Origin: Gonocerus acuteangulatus
Taxonomy: Eukaryota; Arthropoda; Insecta; Hemiptera; Coreidae
DNA: 64,000 nucleotides
Reading direction: 5' to 3'
NCBI GenBank assembly: GCA_946811695.1
Contig: OX328123.1
Coordinates: 40,579,764 to 40,643,763 of the forward strand
Under the pieces are notes generated by a model. The model did no database searches. It worked only from the letters and a program-made list of their open reading frames with translations, and was not told where the DNA came from. Below, piece by piece: positions 54,331 through 64,000 of the stretch (position 1 is its first letter; every line of letters starts with the position of its first letter). The position numbers were made by a program, and so were the translations under genes.

Positions 54331-54843
54331 AACTTCATAATAATTCAAACCCCCCTAAAAGTACTTAAACATTTGAATATCAAAAAACCTTTCTTACTGA
54401 GTGTTTACATTCTAAACGGATTGTCCGTACAAAATTTCAAATTTTTGAGTCAAATGGTTCGGAATATTATTACCTCGGATGGACCATCACGAGGGCGTAA
54501 ACTCTATGAGGGACAAAATCACAGTTTATATCTAGTAATTCAAGGTCTTCCATCATAGTTGAAATTAACCTCAATTAAAAATAATACTATGAAATAGATA
54601 ATGTACGGTAACAGCTGTTCTGTTATCGTCCTAGCAACGCATGCTGCCTAGGCTTGCCTGCTCTAACCAACTAAAACTTTAAACGCCTCTAAAAATACTT
54701 AAAAATTCGAATATCAAAAAATCCTTTCTTGGCGAGCGTCTACGTTCTATAGGGAGTGTCCATGCAAAATTTCAAATTTTTATGTCGAGTGGTTTGGGCT
54801 GGGCGATGATAGGTCAGTGAGTGGTATTTGACAAATATAAATT
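54331..54843 (+). repeat. Interspersed repeat with GAGGGAC and GAGTG blocks, copy 2
   Basis: It shares GTTCTGTTATCGTCCTAGCA, then AGGGAGTGTCCATGCAAAAT and GGTTTGGGCTGGGCG, with 57400-57736. The right side ends in GTGAGTGGTATTTGACAAAT. It has no coding content. The superfamily is unknown to me. Confidence 0.6.
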
Positions 54844-54844
54844 A

Positions 54845-54960
54845 CTAGCTGAATACCCGTTCTTCGTCACGGCAGATAAGTAGTTATTTTATTGCGTTAA
54901 ATAATGTTTCATTAAAATTACGTTACTATACAATTCTGTGCAGTTTATTACAGCACGGTT
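54845..54960 (-). mobile_element. Helitron 3' end (minus strand)
   Basis: The minus strand ends with the hairpin CCGTGACGAAGAACGG, then GTATTCAGCTAG, then T. A hairpin about 10 nt before CTAG is the hallmark of canonical Helitron 3' ends. The body beyond about 54960 is not definable. Confidence 0.5.
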
Positions 54961-55535
54961 CCCGTCATACTATATTTTATTCAATGGGCGTTAAAATTTA
55001 AAAGTTTATGTTTCCAAGAAGTCATATGGTAACACCCAATATATTTACGAGTATTACCAAGGTTATAGGCGAGGAGGCTGTGCAAGGGTTCCGGATATTA
55101 TTACCTCGCCTGGAAAACCTAAGGATATGCCATACATCACGGTTTGACCAGGGCTGTCCAGGTATTTTGCAATTGTTTCGGTGTCCCGCCCAGTTTTATC
55201 AATGTCCCGGAAAAGGCTGTAAGATGTAAAAAGTAATGAATTCATGTTTATAAGAATCTTTTATAAATCGGTTACTTTTCTACAATTAACATTTTTACTA
55301 CTGCTCACAGTGTCCAAGAAATGAGAAGTAATCTAACTGTAAAACGCTGGAACTACCTGCACAGCGCTGCCAGACACTACTATTTGGCTGAGAGATTGTT
55401 TTAAGAAAATCAAGTAGCAAAAAAAGTTCCGAAATTATTTTTAAGGTTTGGGTAGACTAACAGTTTAGGATTCCCCCTTCCCGTTAGTTGCTAGGCTTAA
55501 AACTCACCAACCATTTTGCTTATAATTTGTACTCT
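54961..55535. other. Unassigned DNA
   Basis: No gene recognised. Short open frames on both strands here look random. Confidence 0.35.
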
Positions 55536-55538
55536 TTT

Positions 55539-55673
55539 TAGCGCGGTTCCTCCCTCCCCCATAGGGAGGAACCCCGCTTATAGGGTTGATACAATGAAAC
55601 AATCCGGCAGTGCCGACTAGAAAATTTCGCGTTTCAGAACCCCTAGAGACCCAAAATAACGGTGGTTCAAATT

Positions 55674-55722
<49 letters not shown>

Positions 55723-57289
55723 TTATTTATATATATATATATTTGTCTGTTCGCTCTCTAGAGAGAAGACGAATGGTCCGATTTTGATGAAATTTGGTAC
55801 AAAAATCCTTCGTCCAATTTGAAAGGTCAAGTTCGTTAACCAGCAAAATCCGCCTACTGGAAGATGGCGTTTGGGGCAAAATTCGCGCAAAACAAATCGT
55901 AACGCTTACGTTCTTGAGTTTATAAGCTTCTAAGTACTCGTTTTATATGACTCCTGGGCTAGGAAAACGAATGAAACCATTTTCAAGGCGATAGCTTTAA
56001 CCGTTTTCGAGAAAATTGGAAAAATATTTTTTGAATACCGTTTTTGGTTTGGGTACTTAGAATCATGGGATTCAGTTGAAACATTTTCTGCATGTTCTAC
56101 TTTCATCAAAACTAATATGTTGAAATTTTGGTTACGTTTGGAGTTAAGGAAGGGTTAGAATAAAATATTTTATTAACAGACATAAAAAGTTTTAGTAACT
56201 TTGTTTACTTTCCTTAATATCTCGAAAAAGGTTGAGAATCTTGGTAAACGAAAGAATACCATTAGAAAGCTTATTAAATGCTCTAAAAAAAGGTTCTAGT
56301 GAAAGTTTTGATTAGGCGATGTCAATCGGAGAAATAAGAGCTTAAAACTTTAAAGTAATTGATTTCGCTTATTCGAACTGTTCTTTTTGTCTGTTTTTAT
56401 TCCTTGTTATTTTTTAATTGCTTATTGTTGGATAATGTATTTGAAAATAAAACAGGTTAAGAAAAATAAGAAAAACAATTTAATGTTAGAGATATGGATT
56501 TCCAAGATATATAGCTTTCCAACTGCCTAGCGTCCTTCCTAGGGAGGGTTCTTTGTCTTTGATTTTGGTACTTAGAATTATGGGATACAGTTGAAACATT
56601 TTCTGCATGTTCGAGTTTCATCAACACTAATATGTTGAAATTTTTGTTACGTTTAGAGTAAAGGAAGGGTTAGAATAAAATATTTTATTAACAGACAAAA
56701 AAAGTTTTGGTAACTTTGTATAATTTCGTTAGTATCTCGAAAACCGTTGACAATCTTGTGAAGCGGAAGATTACCATTCGGAAGCTTACTAAATGCTCTA
56801 CAAAAAAGGTTCTGAAGAAAGTTTTAATTAGGCGATGTCAATTGGAGAAAAAAATGCTTAAAGCTTTAAATTAATTGATTTCGTTTATTCCAATGGTTCT
56901 TTTTGTCTGTTTTATTTCTTGTTATTTTTTAATTGCTGATAGTTGGATAATGTATTTGACAATAAAACTGGTTAAGTAAAATAACAAAAACAATTTATTG
57001 TTAGAAATATAGATTTCCAAGATTCCAAGACCTTGTCACTAGCGGGTCTGTTTCTAGTGTCGCGGACCCTTCCAGGTAAGATTGTAAATCATGACCTTTC
57101 AAGACTTTACTACTCACAGGAATGGCGTTAGTGACCTTAAGGGTTGACACGCCATTATAATAATTAATTATTAAAAAAAAGACTGGTGGAACCAAAATAA
57201 TAACTGCTTCTATTTTAATCTTTCCAAATTAGACTAGGGATATGAACGGAACCGCGCTAAGATGATGCAGTCCTGCGAGACGGACTTTT
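55539..57289 (+). mobile_element. Helentron-like family 1 (HINE-1), complete copy
   Basis: The best full copy. The 5' palindrome AGCGCGGTTCCTCCCT is mirrored by AGGGAGGAACCCCGCT after a six-base loop. Next come the block CAATCCGGCAGTGCCGACTA, a TA tract (55674-55742), the body, two tandem units (56040-56400 and 56570-56900), the subterminal repeat GGAACCGCGCTAAG, the stem-loop region GCAGTCCTGCGAG and the end GGACTTTT. T is found at both flanks. Nothing is encoded. Confidence 0.75.
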
Positions 57290-57399
57290 CATTATCCCTC
57301 CCCCCTGGTATGCCCATCCCATATTAATGTGTCCCGGTTTAACTCTCCAAAAATATGGCAAGCCTATCTGACGGGGACAGGCAGAAAAGAAACACAATT

Positions 57400-57737
57400 A
57401 AAACTCTATGAGGGACAGTTAATTTCTAGTAATTCAAGGTTTGCCATCATTAACCTCAATTAGAAATAAAACTATGAGATAGATGATGTAAGGTAACAGC
57501 TGTTCTTTATCGTCCTAGCAACGCAGGCTGCCTAGGCTTGCCTTCTCAAACCAAATCAAACATTAAACCCCCCTAAAAATGCTTAAAAATACGAATATCA
57601 AAAAATCCTTTCTTAGCGAGCGCCTACGTTATATAGGGAGTGTCCATGCAAAATTTCAAAATTTTCTGTCGAGCGGTTTGGGCTGGGCGTTGATAGATGA
57701 GTGAGTGAGTGAGTGAGTGGTATTTGACAAATATATA

Positions 57738-57781
<44 letters not shown>
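57400..57781 (+). repeat. Interspersed repeat with GAGTG run, copy 3, and TA tract
   Basis: Same blocks as 54490-54843, with five GAGT(G) units before GGTATTTGACAAATATA and a TA tract at 57737-57781. Confidence 0.6.
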
Positions 57782-57784
<3 letters not shown>

Positions 57785-57951
57785 GTTATCTTTTATATAC
57801 ATTTAGTGCTAGAAATAAGAATCTGTCATAGAAGAAAATTTAATTTCATTTATAAGTGTTGCCTTAAAAACATTCAAACTCGTATGTAGTTAGTTTTTTT
57901 ACACAATTTCATTTTTTTTCAATTTATTTACAGTGTTGTATAAGTAATAAT

Positions 57952-60318
57952 TAGAGCCCGGAAGTTAGGCATTTATTTTTGGTTAAAATAGGCAGGCAAA
58001 AAGGCAGTTAAAATACTGAAAATAGGCAGTACTTTAGTTAAAATAGGCATTTATTAGGAGTGAAGGCAAAGATGAATCTTACTCATTATTAGAGCCCGGA
58101 AGTTAGGCATTTAATTTTGGTTAAAATAGGCAGACAAAAAGGCACTTGAAATACATAAAAGTACTTTAATTAAAATAGGTATTTACAAGGAGTGAAGGCA
58201 AAGGAGAATCTCATTCCTAATTATCAATTAAAAGGTGCATTTTAAATACTGTACTTACTCTTACTTTCCCTGATTACAAGCTACAACAAGATGCTTTTTT
58301 AAAGTATCAACTGTCATAGACAGACGCTTGTCAGAAAGAATGTTTTTCATCATGGAAAAGGAACGTTCTACTTCCACTGAAGTGATAGGCGCAAATTTGA
58401 AACAAGCTACATCGAAAGGACACATCCCAGTTAAAACAGAATTTTCGCCTTTCAGAACATTACGAATGTTCTTAATTTTTTCGATGTCCACATTAGCACT
58501 CAGAACACGTTTAACTTTTTCACTGACACTCTTTCCTTTTTCTCCTGGTGCTTGGAGCAGTTGATCATCAGCATCTTCGAAGATCCCCATAGATGATACC
58601 AGCGAATCATCTCTTTTCTCTAACTTCAAGATTGCTTCCGGTATCACACTATAATGTGCTTTTATAAATGCCAGATCATTGCTAAGCTCTTCTTGGTCCA
58701 GCAACTTTTTTACCTCGCGAACTAAACTAACTTCGTCTACTGATACTGCATGAACTACCTCACGTATCTTGTCCAAGTTGTTGCAGTAATATATTACTGC
58801 TGAGATCCAGGTTCCCCATCTGGTAAGAACTGGCTGAGGAGGTAAAGCCAGCTCTGGTGCTATGTCCTTAAAAACCCGGATTCGAGAGGGTGATTTTAGG
58901 AAGATTTTCTTGGCGTTAGAAACTAATTTATCCACGTGAGGATACAAACTTCTTATCTCTTCAGCGATTCTGTGGAGGCCATGTGCTAGACAAGTGAGGT
59001 GGAGCATTTTAGGAAAGAGGACTCGTAAGGCTTTAGCTGCTTTTTTCATGTAAGGTGCTGCATCTGTGACAAAAAGTAGGACATCATCATGCCGTATTCC
59101 GTCCGGCCAGAGTAGCATTAGTGAATTGGTAAACAACTGTGCCACTGTGGTACCATTTGCTCTCTCCATCTCCTCTGTCGTCAAAAGATATACTGATGAT
59201 AAGTCAGTTTGCTTTGCTTCCATGGTTCCAATGATAACATTGGCTATGTAACGTCCCATTGCATCCGTAGTTTCATCAATGGAGATCCAGATCTTCTTTT
59301 CTGCAACTCCGAGTCGAATCCTCTGCATCGTCTCTTCAAAGGTGATATGTTAGTACGTTTTTCTTAACGTGGATTCTGATGGAACCTCTTCTTTAGCGTA
59401 CTTTTGCAGAAATGTCCTCAGGGATTGATTTTCCAGTTTCCAGAACGGAATTCCTGAGTCCAAGAAAGCTTTGCATAGATCTAGGGAAAACTGAGATTGC
59501 CTGCTGGATGTTGTAACTGCTGTTGCAATTAAATTAATCTTAGGACCAACAGTATTTATCCTAGATTTATGTTTCGTTGTTGCGAAATGTTGAGTAATAA
59601 AATACTTTTTATCGTGATTGATAGATTTTTCACAGACTTTGTAGAAGAGTATAGCTCCATCAGTAGAAAGTAAATCCGAACCGAATTCGCGAACGATCGC
59701 TATGTAATTTACCACACAACGATGAAACTTTCGGCATGATAAATAAGTGAGAACGAACACACGAGCTGTCTTTAAGAAGTTCAAGAGTAGACTAACAGCT
59801 TATTTTATAATTGTCCTGTTAGAGGGAAGTTATTTCCTCCCTTGCTCTGCAATATTTTAATATTTCGAAATCCGGAGTACCAGTTAACTAACCATCGTCA
59901 CAGCAAAAGGGGTGTGAGGAAGAAGAAGTGACGTAATTCTCTCATCCTGTCTCTATCCTGGTATTCATTATGCTTCATCATTCCTTCTACTAAGGAAGGA
60001 TCTGTTATTTATAGAGGTTAAATCCATGGGTTGGGAAAATGAGCTCTCGAATAGATATTTGTGACGGATATATGTAATTTAACTTGTGCAAACTTTTTTG
60101 TCTTCGATGAACGGTGCTTTTTAAAATGTTTAAATCCCAGAAAAAAAATAGTAAAAAAGGCAAAAAAAGGCATTAAATCTTAAAATAGCCAAAATAGGCA
60201 AAATAAAAATTGTCTCTACACTTCCTAAATGTACTGAAACATATTTATTTCTATCTGATTCTTCAATATATCCATTCAGATAAAAAAAAAAGGCATTTTG
60301 CCTAACTTCCGGGCTCTA
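57952..60318 (-). mobile_element. hAT DNA transposon, nearly complete
   Basis: The TIRs are TAGAGCCCGGAAGTTAGGC and its complement, with a perfect 8-bp duplication GTAATAAT (57944-57951 and 60319-60326). The left end is followed by a second copy of the same terminal sequence at about 58092-58160, so the end is duplicated. Many AAAATAGGCA-type repeats lie inside both ends. The transposase gene is on the minus strand and carries a single in-frame stop. Confidence 0.92.
58261..59784 (-). pseudogene. hAT transposase (CGGBP1/DUF659-like) with one nonsense codon
   Basis: Two stretches in the same frame (59784-59350 and 59349-58261), separated only by TAA at 59350-59352. The N-terminus has a BED-like finger FYKVCEKSINHDKKYFITQH, where the first Cys of the C-x-x-C pair is Tyr. 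Next is ISIDETTDAMGRYIANVIIG (first catalytic Asp), then VTDAAPYMKKAAKAL, and the C-x-x-H motif TCLAHGLHRIAEEI. The C-terminal dimerisation motif VEVERSFSMMKNILSDKRLS ends the protein at 58261. With one stop and one lost zinc ligand the copy should be inactive. The start codon is not certain, because the first 30 residues do not look like the family. Confidence 0.88.
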
Positions 60319-60326
60319 GTAATAAT

Positions 60327-60753
60327 ACTGTACATTCAATTTCATGTCTTTGCTGAATGTCAAGTAATTAGCTTCAGTTGCTTAAAGGTAATTTAAAATA
60401 TTTATAAGTTAAAACAGCTGTACAATATTTCTAAATTTACATTTATAATTAATTTAGGAAGTATCTAGCGAAGCCTTATTACAATGTTGGGCAAAACTAA
60501 AAACCAAAACTAAATTCACTTTTTGTAATAAACTAAAACTAAACTAAAAATTGCAACCTAAAAAAAACGAAAACTAAAATCATACTAATTAATCGATTTT
60601 AACTAAACTAAAACTAAAACTTAATCATTGGGAATTGAATAAAACTAAATTAAAGCTTTAGTTTAATTTAGTTTTACTAAAATAACATGAATTAATTTAA
60701 ATCATATGTTATTTCAATAATTATTAAAACTAATAGAACTTGTTTAAGAATAA
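60327..60753. repeat. Low-complexity AACTAAA-rich region
   Basis: From 60490 to 60680 the units AACTAAA and AAACTAAA recur, with the opposite strand TTTAGTTTAATTTAGTTTTA closing the block, so a weak inverted structure is possible. No gene. Confidence 0.6.
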
Positions 60754-60835
60754 AGGCCTATTCACGCTGTACCGTGCCCGGGTAGAGCCCGGGCCTTTGT
60801 AACCGAGTGGAGACCGGGCCACGGCCGGGCCTTTT

Positions 60836-60970
60836 TAGCGCGGTTCCTCCCTCTCCCATAGGGAGGAACCCCGCTTATAGGGTTGATACAATGAAACAAT
60901 CCGGAAGTGCCGACTAGAAAATTTCGCGTTTCAGAACCCCTAGAGACCGAAAATAACGGTGGTTCAAATT

Positions 60971-61015
<45 letters not shown>

Positions 61016-62022
61016 TTATATATATATTTGTCTGTTCGCTCTCTAGCTAGAAGACGAATGGTCCGATTTTGATGAAATTTGGTACAAAAATCCTTCGTCC
61101 AATTTGAAAGGTCAAGTTCGTTAACCAGCAAAATCCGCCTACTGGAAGATGGCGTTTGGGGCGAAATTCGCGCAAAAAAAATCGTAACGCTTACGTTTTT
61201 GAGTTCATAAGCTTCTAAGTACTCGTTTTATATGATTCCTGGGCTAGGAAAACGAATGAAACCATTTTCAAGGCGATAGCTTTAACCGTTTTCGAGAAAA
61301 TTGGAAACATATTTTTTGAATACCGTTTTTGGTTTGGGTACTTAGAATCATGGGATTCAGTTGAAACATTTTCTGCATGTTCTACTTTCATCAAAACTAA
61401 TATGTTGAAATTTTGGTTACGTTTGGAGTTAAGGAAGGGTTAGAATAAAATATTTTATTAACAGACTTAAAAAGTTTTGGTAACTTTGTATATTTTCCTT
61501 AATATCTCGAAAAAGGTTGAGAATCTTGGGAAACAAAAGAATACCATTAGAAAGCTTACTAAATGCTCTACAAAAAAGGTTCTGATGAAAGTTTTGATTA
61601 GGCGATGTCAATCGGAGAAATAAGTGCTTAAAACATTAAAGTAATTGATTTTGCTTATTCGAAATGTGTGAAAATATTTGATATTTTCCAATTCATTGAA
61701 ACGTATGAAATGAAGTATCGGTAGAAGAGGATTCTAGGGTCTTGCGGACCTGACCCCAGGTATAGCCAGCCATTAAACCCTTTGAACAAAGGCCGAGGAA
61801 AATGTTATCTGTTTCTATTCTATGCTCTTCAAATGAGAATTGGGATATGAACAGGAACCGGGGTCTCCCGTGGTCTAATGGCTAGCGCCTTGGATTCATA
61901 AGCGGGAGATGGTGGGTTCGATTCCCAACCTCCGGCAGGAATTTTATCATCCCACGGCTCGCTGGTGAAATTCCTCGCTACACCCTGGATGTCGGCGCTA
62001 ATGACCTAGATGTAGATGTGAC

Positions 62023-62097
<75 letters not shown>

Positions 62098-62137
62098 ACC
62101 GCGCTAAGATGACGCAGTTCCTGCGAGTCGGACTTTT
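60836..62137 (+). mobile_element. Helentron-like family 1 (HINE-1), internally shortened copy
   Basis: The 5' palindrome, the conserved block and a TA tract (60974-61028) match 55539-57289 almost base for base up to about 61660. After that the second tandem unit is missing and a different stretch leads to the subterminal repeat. The 3' end GGAACCGCGCTAAG, CGCAGTTCCTGCG and GGACTTTT is at 62095-62137. It lies within a T-run of the Harbinger element. Confidence 0.75.
61861..62091 (+). mobile_element. tRNA-derived SINE, family A, copy 3
   Basis: The head has A and B boxes, and the body matches the copy at 14996. The tail is a very long A-run (62028-62090), the sign of a recent insertion. GGAACC on both sides is a short candidate target duplication, and the family 1 end at 57247 shows the uninterrupted site. 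Confidence 0.85.
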
Positions 62138-62199
62138 ATGCATGCTATTCTGACAGTTCTGTCCGGGCCGTGGTCGTGTCGTCTATTTGTGCCTCAAAA

Positions 62200-62457
62200 A
62201 TGTACTTTTCCGAAGAAGATTTAGCAGCAATTGCAATTGCACTTAATGAAGAGCAAAGGGCCTGCATCCTACTTGACGTAAGCATAAGCTGGAAGGAGAA
62301 TTTGTCAAGCTATATAAAGAACGATTGGACGATGAAACTAAATTCTTTGGTTATTTTCGAATGTCCAAAAAATGTTTTAATTTTTTACTTCTTGAAGTAC
62401 GGTCTTACGAAACGGAAGACACCATTACATGAGCACATTCACCTACTGAGCGATTAG
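62200..62457 (+). pseudogene. HARBI1-like nuclease, N-terminal fragment with frameshift
   Basis: The ATG frame begins MYFSEEDLAAIAIALNEEQ, typical of the acidic N-terminus of Harbinger nucleases. From about 62290 another frame carries the family signature KFFGYFRMSKKCFNFLL, so a frameshift lies between; a stop follows at about 62431 in that frame. The DDE catalytic part is gone. Confidence 0.65.
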
Positions 62458-62685
62458 CATTGTGTCCCAGGCAAGTCATCAATAACCAAGTGAACAATTT
62501 ATTATTACTGATGATTGCAATTATGCAATTAAACACTGCCGCACAACTGAGACAAGGAGCCGGGCCGGGTCGGGAAGAATGACCGTTTCCCGGCCCTGGC
62601 CCGGCACGGTCTAGCGTGCATCAACCTTAAGCTAGACTTGGCTTTTAGACGGATCTAAGATTTATTATAAACAGAAGGGAGTTAA

Positions 62686-64000
62686 TATAATCTATATATT
62701 ACTAATTCATCTTCTCCGTGGCAGCCCTTATCAGCATGAATCTGAATGAAAAAGGGAAGTATATATTTGCAACATTTGTTGATTTCAAGAAGGCCTTCGA
62801 CTCCATAAACAACGAGCTCCTCTGGCAAAAGCTGTACGATTTTGGTATTGGTGGTAAAATAATAAGAATATTAAAACAATTATATGACAATGCCTCTATG
62901 TACATTAAGTTAGGAAACCAGCTGTCAGAAGAAATTAATATCAGTTCTGGTTTATTGCAAGGAGAAAGTCTCAGTCCTATTCTTTTTATTTGTTTTATTG
63001 CGGATATAATATCTTTTTTTCAAAAGTTTGGTGCCACAGGAATTTCAATAGATAGTCGGAATGAGATTATAATGCTGCTTTTAGCGGACGATATTGTTAT
63101 GCTAAGCACTTCATGGCACAGCGCTCTTAAAAAACTAAAAATACTAGAGACTTACTGTTCTCAGAATTTATTAGTCTTGAACCCAGAAAAGTCAAAAATA
63201 TTAGTGTTCCATAAGTCACCCCGGATAAAGAAAGAAAGAAATTAAAACCTCTCCTTTGGCAGGGCAAGGAACTGGAGTACACCAAAACGTATACATATCT
63301 TGGTGTGCCTTTTTCATCCTCCGCAAAATTTTCCAAAGCTTTAAATTACTTCATCCAGAGATCACAAGTCGCAAGTGCTAAGGTGAGAGAAATACTCAAC
63401 AGAGGTAAGAGCGATTCCTGGCAAACCAAAATGATTTTATTCGATTCCATGGTTTCATCAACTCTTCTTTATGGATCCGAGATTTGGAGCCTGAACTACC
63501 TCGAGGCTATAGAAACGGTGCAGCTTAAATTTCTATTCTAAGTATTTGTATTCCTGGCCCAAATGTACCCCAAATTATATTGTCCGTCTGGAATCTGGGA
63601 GAAATCCATTGAAGGAAGTTGTTTTGAAGAAAATAATTAATTTTTGTATTAAAATACTTTCAATGCCTGAAAACCGATTGCCACGGAAATGTCTTGCTAG
63701 GCTCATAGAGTTAGATCCCAAAAAGAGTGATATTGGCTTTAATTGGGTATCCCAAATTAAACAAATAACATCAAATAATTATATAGAAGAAAATTTCTTT
63801 GATTTTTCAGTGCCAACAAATTTATTGATTAAGAAAAATATAATTATTGAAAAACTAAAGAACCACCTCTATTCCTTAGACATTGACAAGGCCCTCAAAT
63901 CAAATTACAGCCCTCTTTACAGAACTATCTGTAGTTTCAATAGCCCTCAGCCTCAGCACTATTTAACTTACCATACAAATATATATAAAGTAAAACTTGT
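62686..64000 (+). pseudogene. 5'-truncated LINE reverse transcriptase, continuing past the window
   Basis: RT motif A ATFVDFKKAFDSINNELLW (62770), then GLLQGESLSPILFI (62950), the catalytic LLADDIVML (63078), and LNPEKSKILVFHKS (63180) are in one frame to 63245. After a frameshift the thumb region TYTYLGVPFSSSAKF follows (63290-63541), and after another the C-terminal part (RLIELDPKKSDIGF) runs to the window end. The G-x-x-Q-G and L-x-x-E-K-S patterns fit RTE/CR1-type LINEs; the clade is not resolved. No RNase H is seen. Confidence 0.8.

Larger units (their letters stand above)
60754..62627 (+). mobile_element. PIF/Harbinger derivative, with nested insertions
   Basis: TAA flanks both ends (60751-60753 and 62628-62630). 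The TIRs are AGGCCTATTCACGCTGTACC and, from the right, AGGTTGATGCACGCTAGACC, followed on both sides by GC-rich CCGGGC clusters. An N-terminal nuclease fragment remains at 62200-62457. The element is split by a Helentron-like copy at 60836-62137. Confidence 0.8.

Overview
This is a eukaryotic, almost certainly insect, genomic window. It is AT-rich, has one intron-containing host gene with GT-AG junctions, and otherwise consists of transposable elements (TEs) of arthropod type: copia with an initiator-Met half-tRNA primer site, Jockey, I-like LINE, Penelope, tRNA-derived SINEs, and Helentron-like elements. Nothing bacterial or viral in gene organisation is seen. I cannot fix the species. The one host gene is a divergent member of the trehalose/sugar transporter (Tret1-like) family on the minus strand, with 8 proposed exons between 21144 and 9636. 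All exon phases agree and give a 459-residue reading frame. Its introns are full of SINEs, LINE fragments and Penelope tails.

Layout. 1-8646: the 3' part of a Ty3/gypsy element (pol open from the window edge, then the 3' LTR), abutting a decayed minus-strand copia gag region that is cut by a 3.2-kb fold-back DNA element. 8757-9110: a 63-bp minisatellite. 9636-21144: the transporter gene. 21760-29622: a SINE, then a 7.65-kb compound element with long inverted arms, filled with nested insertions (Helentron-like copies, a TA-target element with 13 copies of TGTCAATAA, an 8-bp-TSD fold-back element, a MITE and a Penelope remnant). 29840-38055: two more Helentron-like copies. One is split by a hAT-type MITE that is itself split by an I-like LINE with an open ORF. 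38653-41730: a Penelope-like element with inverted ends embedded in microsatellites. 42819-49312: an old LINE split by a full-length, apparently intact Jockey element (two ORFs). 49704-53173: a second hAT-type MITE split by a second copy of the fold-back element. 53557-62627: more Helentron-like copies, a hAT transposon carrying one nonsense codon, and a PIF/Harbinger derivative containing a Helentron-like copy that contains a SINE. 62686-64000: a 5'-truncated LINE running off the edge.

The strongest result is structural. Element boundaries can be fixed to the base from target-site duplications and paralogous empty sites, giving a relative insertion order. Two non-coding families with different sequence share one architecture: a palindromic 5' end, an internal (TA)n at a fixed place, a subterminal inverted repeat, then a 3' stem-loop ending in GGACTTTT. 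This fits Helentron-associated elements (HINEs).
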